This document shows, piece after piece, positions 59,970 through 64,000 of a stretch of DNA of 64,000 nt. Source of the DNA: Dichetophora obliterata. Taxonomy: Eukaryota > Arthropoda > Insecta > Diptera > Sciomyzidae. The first letter of the stretch is position 1, and every line of letters starts with the position of its first letter. The stretch lies in the NCBI GenBank assembly GCA_963920525.1, contig OY986440.1:15144298-15208297 (forward strand). The letters are read 5' to 3'. Position numbers and translations under genes: made by a program. Under the pieces are notes generated by a model. It saw only the letters and a program-made list of their open reading frames with translations. It made no database searches and was not told the DNA's origin.

Positions 59970-61349
59970 CACACAACGTGTGCATGCTGTTTTGTATTGA
60001 AGCGAGGCATTGAAATGGCTTGAATGTTTGTGTGTATGTATGTTAAGCAGCGTGGCAACAAGAATGCAATAACAGAGCATTGTGGGATTCTATGGAAAGT
60101 TTAATAAACAGCCACAGCTTTGTTTTTGATACGCATGCACAGTGGCTCATATGATGGTTGTCAGCAAATAAAATTTACTTTTTCTATTTTGGGGATTACA
60201 AATTCCACCTGTATGATAAAAAAATTTAGAAATATGTAGCCACCTAATATGTATTTTTACGAGTTTTAAACGTCAGTTATCAGTGTTAGGAGGTAGCTGA
60301 TTTCGAATCTGAAGTCAGAATTTTAAAGTTCAATGTAGTTGATAGGGTTCCCACCTTATTTTTTTTAATTTTTACGAATTCGGGGCCTGCAAAAAAATGG
60401 CACACTAAAAATGGGTCGCTGAATCCAAATCCGTGGTCAGAATTTAAAAATTATGTAATTTTGAAATATTAGGGTTGCCACCTAATAATATGTTTTTTAA
60501 GAGTTTTAAATTATAATTATAGAGCAATAAACAAAGAGCGAAAAACTAAAATGTTATGTTTAAGAAAAAAAATAATGTTAATCATATTTACCTCTTACTT
60601 AAAAAAAATAATATGGGTTATGTGAATTTTTTCTTGCCAAAAAAAAATAACATGAATTAATTTGTTTCATTAAATGTTTAAAGTGTATACATAAATTTTT
60701 CCATCGCCTGCTATTTTTGTGAAAAAACATTTTTGTACTTGGTATACATATTTCTCATTTTTTTACCATACAGGTGGAATTTGTAACCCCCAAAATAGAA
60801 AAAGTAAATTTTATTTGCTAACAACCATCATATGAGCCACTGTGCATACGTATCAAAAACAAAGCTGCGGCTGTTTATTAAACTTTCCATAGAATCCCAC
60901 AATGCTCTGTTATTGCATTCTTGTTGCCACGCTGCTTAACATACATACACACAAACATTCAAGCCATTTCAATGCCTCGCTTCAATACAAAACAACATGC
61001 ACGCGTTGTGTGTGTCTAAAAAACAAAATTAAACGAAACGAACGAGAGTATCATCCGTTGCCTTCACCACTTCGTAAAAAATTCATGAACAAATGAAGAG
61101 CCAACTTGTCGATCGACAGGTGAAGCATTGAAGAACAGATGAATAGCAACAGTCTCTTCAAAAGAGTAAAAAATGTTCTTGTTCACAAACTAGTTTGCTC
61201 TTCTTCAGTTCATGAACAAAAAAAAATCTGCTCATCTCTTCACAAAAACGAGCTCATCACTTTGATTTTCCTTCATACTCTTAGATGAATGAATAGAAGC
61301 AGAAATGAGCAGTTCATGAATGAGCAAATGCAAACCCTGATTATTATAC

Positions 61350-62100
61350 TATATTATTATCTATCTTCTTTACATATAAAATCGATGAATGTATGTATTA
61401 TGTTGCCTATGGACTTCAAAATGGCTGGACCGATTTTTATTAAAATTTCAGGCAATCTTAGCCCAGCAGGTAATCCTGTGAAATTTGGATCCCAAAGTTT
61501 TACTACCAGAAGGCGCTGTAGTACAAATATTTTACAAAACCGCAGAAAACAACTAAACTGCTCATATATGATTATCATGAAAATTTCTATTAGAGCTTTT
61601 AAGATACAATAAATGTTTTGGCGCTATCTGTTTTGATCTATCTTTAACACCAGAGGGCGCTGTGGTACAATTATTTTACAAAACCACCAAAAAATCCTAA
61701 ACCGCTCATATGATAACTGCATTAAAATTTCCATAGAGGTTTTAAGTTACGTTGAGTGTTCGTTCGCTACCTATTTTGTTCTTTCTTTAACACTAGAGGA
61801 CACTGTAGAACAAATTCTTAACAAACCACACAAAAAACTCCCAAACCACTTATATGATTAGCATGAAAATTCTTTTTCTAATCATATGATTAGCATGAAG
61901 AGGTTTTCAGGTACGAAGAGTTCTTTGGCTCTATCTATTTTAATCCTCATAGAACACCATCATTTTCTCATGGACTTTAACCAAATCAAACTCTTCGCGC
62001 TAACTACCGGAAATATAAAAAACTATGAAAATCTATCCATTTTGAATTAAAATTTCTTCAATTACTAAAATTTTTTCAATTGAATTAAAATTTCTGTTCG
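61350..62100. repeat. Helitron-like 5' module and ~140-bp diverged tandem
   Basis: TCTTTACATATAAAATCGATGAATG then GGCTGGACCGATTTTTATT resembles the 5' module of the Helitron-like elements at 35.1 and 36.7 kb. After it, a unit with AGGGCGCTGTGGTACAA, TTTTACAAAACC and CTCATATGAT is repeated at about 61506, 61652 and 61792, each more diverged. The CTAG end is not clear. Confidence 0.5.
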
Positions 62101-62428
62101 GTCGTCACCCTATGCAGACAAAGTCAAATCACGGAGAATAAAACCTGCCATGTAAAGGTGTTTTCAGTTCTCGATCATTCAATCAATAGATAAATAGAAT
62201 TTCTTTTCAAGGTCTGAAATTGCTATTTTGTTTTATAAAAGAAATATTAAAAAAAAATATGGGCGGGATTGAACTTAAATGTGGTACCTAAAACACTTTA
62301 AATTAGATGTCCTGGTTATGATAAATCCGAACGTGTTGAAATCAGAACTTATGTGAATGTAATATGAACTTATTAAAAAAATAAGTTTTTTTTATAATAT
62401 TTAAAATATTCATTTTGTATAATTGTAG

Positions 62429-62635
62429 ATGCTTATTGGTCTCTTCGAGCGTTGCATGAAAAGACGTGGTGTAAAAGAATCTGATCCATATGACTGGGAA
62501 AAGGTTGATGCTGTTGGTGGCTTAGGAGCTGCGAGTCAAACAAATAATATTCAAGCACAGACCAAAAATGAATATATTCATGGAAATATAACACAAATGA
62601 CGGTAGCTGCATCAAATGCAAGCGGCACAGAATAT
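62429..62635 (+). CDS. Asator: Asator exon 4: end of the kinase domain
   Basis: 69 codons, residues 271-339, starting MLIGLFERCMKRRGVKESDP then YDWEK, the end of the tau-tubulin kinase domain. It continues into linker sequence with YIHGNITQMTVAASNASGTE. I end the exon after Tyr339 (TAT, 62633-62635) because fly Asator, as I remember it, runs GTEY directly into I-R-basic-R. The adjoining GCAAGA fits a GC-type splice donor. The frame is nevertheless open into the next exon. Confidence 0.85.
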
Positions 62636-62695
62636 GCAAGAATCTTTTTAACACATAAAAAAAGCTTTATTTTTCTAAGTTTTAAATTTTTACAG
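62636..62695 (+). other. Asator: Asator intron 4: 60-nt GC-AG intron, in frame
   Basis: It begins GCAAGAATC and ends TTTTTACAG after a T-rich tract. Its length is 20 codons with no stop, so retention would insert ARIFLTHKKSFIFLSFKFLQ without shifting the frame. GC-AG introns are a known minor class with donor consensus close to GCAAGT. RNA evidence is needed to decide splicing or retention. Confidence 0.6.
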
Positions 62696-62767
62696 ATAAG
62701 ACGACGCAACGAAATCGATACCGCACAGTTAGCATCTACGGAACCGGTCAATAATTCCAAAGATAAG
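62696..62767 (+). CDS. Asator: Asator exon 5 (24 codons)
   Basis: Residues 340-363, IRRRNEIDTAQLASTEPVNN then SKDK, ending at donor GTAGGC. Phase 0 on both sides. The exon lies in the conserved linker after the kinase domain, and the next exon's VDKNCNATS continues it as in the fly protein. Confidence 0.85.
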
Positions 62768-62922
62768 GTAGGCTTTATAATGTTTGAAAAGAATTTGTAT
62801 TTGTATTTATGAATGAACATAAATTAGTTCAGTAAGATATAAAAATATCTTTAATTATTACAACGCATAAGAATGTATATAATCAACAGTGAGTTTATTT
62901 TAATACAATTTTTTTATTTTAG

Positions 62923-63216
62923 GTTGATAAAAATTGCAATGCAACCTCACCGCAAATTGATGCGCAGCACCAAGTGATCGACGTCATTGGACGTGTTACA
63001 ACAACGACTGTAGATCAAAGGCAAATAACAGATGCCTCTTCTCCACATAATGTTGTCTTGCTGCCAAGCGGCCTCATGAAGTCGTCTACGGTTACAGTTC
63101 CAAATTTAAATAGAGATGTTCAAGCACCGCATTTACAGAAACCACAAGTAGGGCAGCAAATCAGCAGCAAAGTTGGCTTGAATCAGCACAACTCAGTGCC
63201 GATAAATCCTATATCG
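62923..63216 (+). CDS. Asator: Asator exon 6 (98 codons)
   Basis: Residues 364-461, after acceptor TTTATTTTAG. It starts VDKNCNATSPQIDAQHQVID and ends NSVPINPIS at donor GTATTT. Low-complexity, Gln/Val-rich region C-terminal to the kinase; no known domain. All exon boundaries from exon 2 onward are in phase 0. Confidence 0.88.
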
Positions 63217-63282
63217 GTATTTTATTGCTATAGCAAAATTAAAAGTGGTAGTAGAAAATTTTGAGACCTGTTTCTATTTCAG

Positions 63283-64000
63283 ATGCAGTATCAAAATATT
63301 TCAATCGATGCATTAAAAGATGTCACCTCAAATGTATCTAAACAAACGCGCCTGCGTAAAGATGGCTCCAATGAAGTAATAACGTCGGCTTCAGCACATG
63401 TGGATGATCAGCATAATTACCAGCTTCCTGCAATGCTCGGTGCAAGCTCATTACATGAGGAAGTGCAGTTAAGTAAGTTTGCTGTAACTGCAGCGGAAAC
63501 ATCAGTTGGCGCAAATGGTGACATAGCTGCAACGAAATTTAAGGCTACACCTAATAAGCATTCAATATCTCAACTTGAGGAATCCGATGCCTTGCAACTA
63601 GCTATGAGCATTTTGCCTGACAAACTTGAAAAGACAGCAACTGTGGGTGGCACAGCCATTATATCTATTAAACGTGGTGGTACCCAAATCGATGAGCAAG
63701 CAAAGTCAAAATATGGGCGTTTACGTGTATCAACTGCGGCACTTACTTCCAATTGGCATGAAATTGTTAGTGAAGCAGGAATGCATGAAACCACATCTCA
63801 ACATGATACTGAAGCATCTCCATACCTGTTTGAAGGAGGTGGTGGCGTTGGAGGAAATGTGGCATCGGCGACAGTGCCGCCTTCCCAAAAACTAGCAGGT
63901 CAGCGTAGTCATCATTTCTTGCAGCATTTAAATTCAGGTAGCAGTGCTCCACTGCATTCAATTGTCAATCGTCGCTCAGCCACTTCAACAAACTTACGAC
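63283..64000 (+). CDS. Asator: Asator exon 7, partial (continues past the window)
   Basis: It follows the acceptor CTATTTCAG after a 66-nt intron and is open for 239 codons to the window edge (residues 462-700). It starts MQYQNISIDALKDVTSNVSK. Visible stretches include NEVITSASAHVDDQHNYQLP, AIISIKRGGTQIDEQAKSKY and EGGGGVGGNVASATVPPSQK. This is the start of the long disordered Asator tail; no domain recognised. The stop codon lies beyond 64000. Confidence 0.9.
   Translation, partial: MQYQNISIDALKDVTSNVSKQTRLRKDGSNEVITSASAHVDDQHNYQLPAMLGASSLHEEVQLSKFAVTAAETSVGANGDIAATKFKATPNKHSISQLEESDALQLAMSILPDKLEKTATVGGTAIISIKRGGTQIDEQAKSKYGRLRVSTAALTSNWHEIVSEAGMHETTSQHDTEASPYLFEGGGGVGGNVASATVPPSQKLAGQRSHHFLQHLNSGSSAPLHSIVNRRSATSTNLR

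Larger units (their letters stand above)
58173..61339. mobile_element. Fold-back hAT element with 8-bp duplication
   Basis: Ends: CAGGGTTCGTATTTGCTCA on the left, and complemented right end CAGGGTTTGCATTTGCTCA. ATTATTAT flanks both sides (58165-58172, 61340-61347), although the surrounding microsatellite could supply that by chance. The arms are very long: 58173-58489 plus 59978-60235 on the left pair with about 60760-61339. The centre (60236-60759) is a GGGTCGCTGAATCC-family repeat. No transposase. Confidence 0.8.

Overview
This is eukaryotic, AT-rich, intron-bearing nuclear DNA from a higher dipteran fly. The only host gene I can name is the fly tau-tubulin kinase Asator, whose kinase exons read almost without gaps. 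A tRNA-derived SINE resembling tephritid fruit-fly SINEs, a P-like element, DINE/Helitron-like repeats and very dense transposon nesting suggest a tephritid or related acalyptrate. That identification is inference, not proof.

Layout. 1-5.8 kb: defective non-LTR retrotransposons on the minus strand, split by a complete hAT insertion (3380-5817, 8-bp target duplication) that itself carries another non-LTR fragment. 7.3-9.3 kb: a non-autonomous hAT-like element enclosing a fold-back repeat. 10.6-19.3 kb: a DINE-like repeat, PIF/Harbinger-type MITEs, a 955-bp fold-back, and a Transib-like element with CACAGTG ends and a 5-bp CGGCG duplication (17354-18847). 19.6-19.9 kb: a minus-strand SINE. 21.4-31.1 kb: a 9.7-kb two-gene DNA transposon with CAC termini and a TA duplication. 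It carries a decayed zinc-finger/DDE transposase and an upstream multi-exon accessory gene, and it is inserted in one arm of an older fold-back. 31.9-32.3 kb: a second SINE.

35.1-46.5 kb: two Helitron-like elements in opposite orientation, a dead jockey-like element, a hAT remnant, several MITEs, a P-element-like transposon with a THAP first exon (42014-43485), and a jockey-like retrotransposon lacking the RT fingers. 47.4-50 kb: three unrelated tandem arrays (a GC-rich minisatellite, a 127-bp array, a 73-bp array). 50.8-52.3 kb: more MITEs.

53.98 kb to the end: Asator on the plus strand, with seven visible exons and the 3' end beyond the window. Intron 3 is 6.9 kb. It holds about 1.8 kb of a nearly perfect 8-bp repeat (ATTATATT), and next to it a four-deep nest: a palindromic MITE in a hAT, in a fold-back hAT, in the microsatellite. 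Intron 4 is a 60-nt GC-AG intron that is open in frame. The best candidates for something not previously described are the two-gene CAC-ended transposon, the P-like THAP element, the Transib-like element and the intron-3 nest. All superfamily assignments rest on termini, target duplications and remembered protein motifs; no database was searched.
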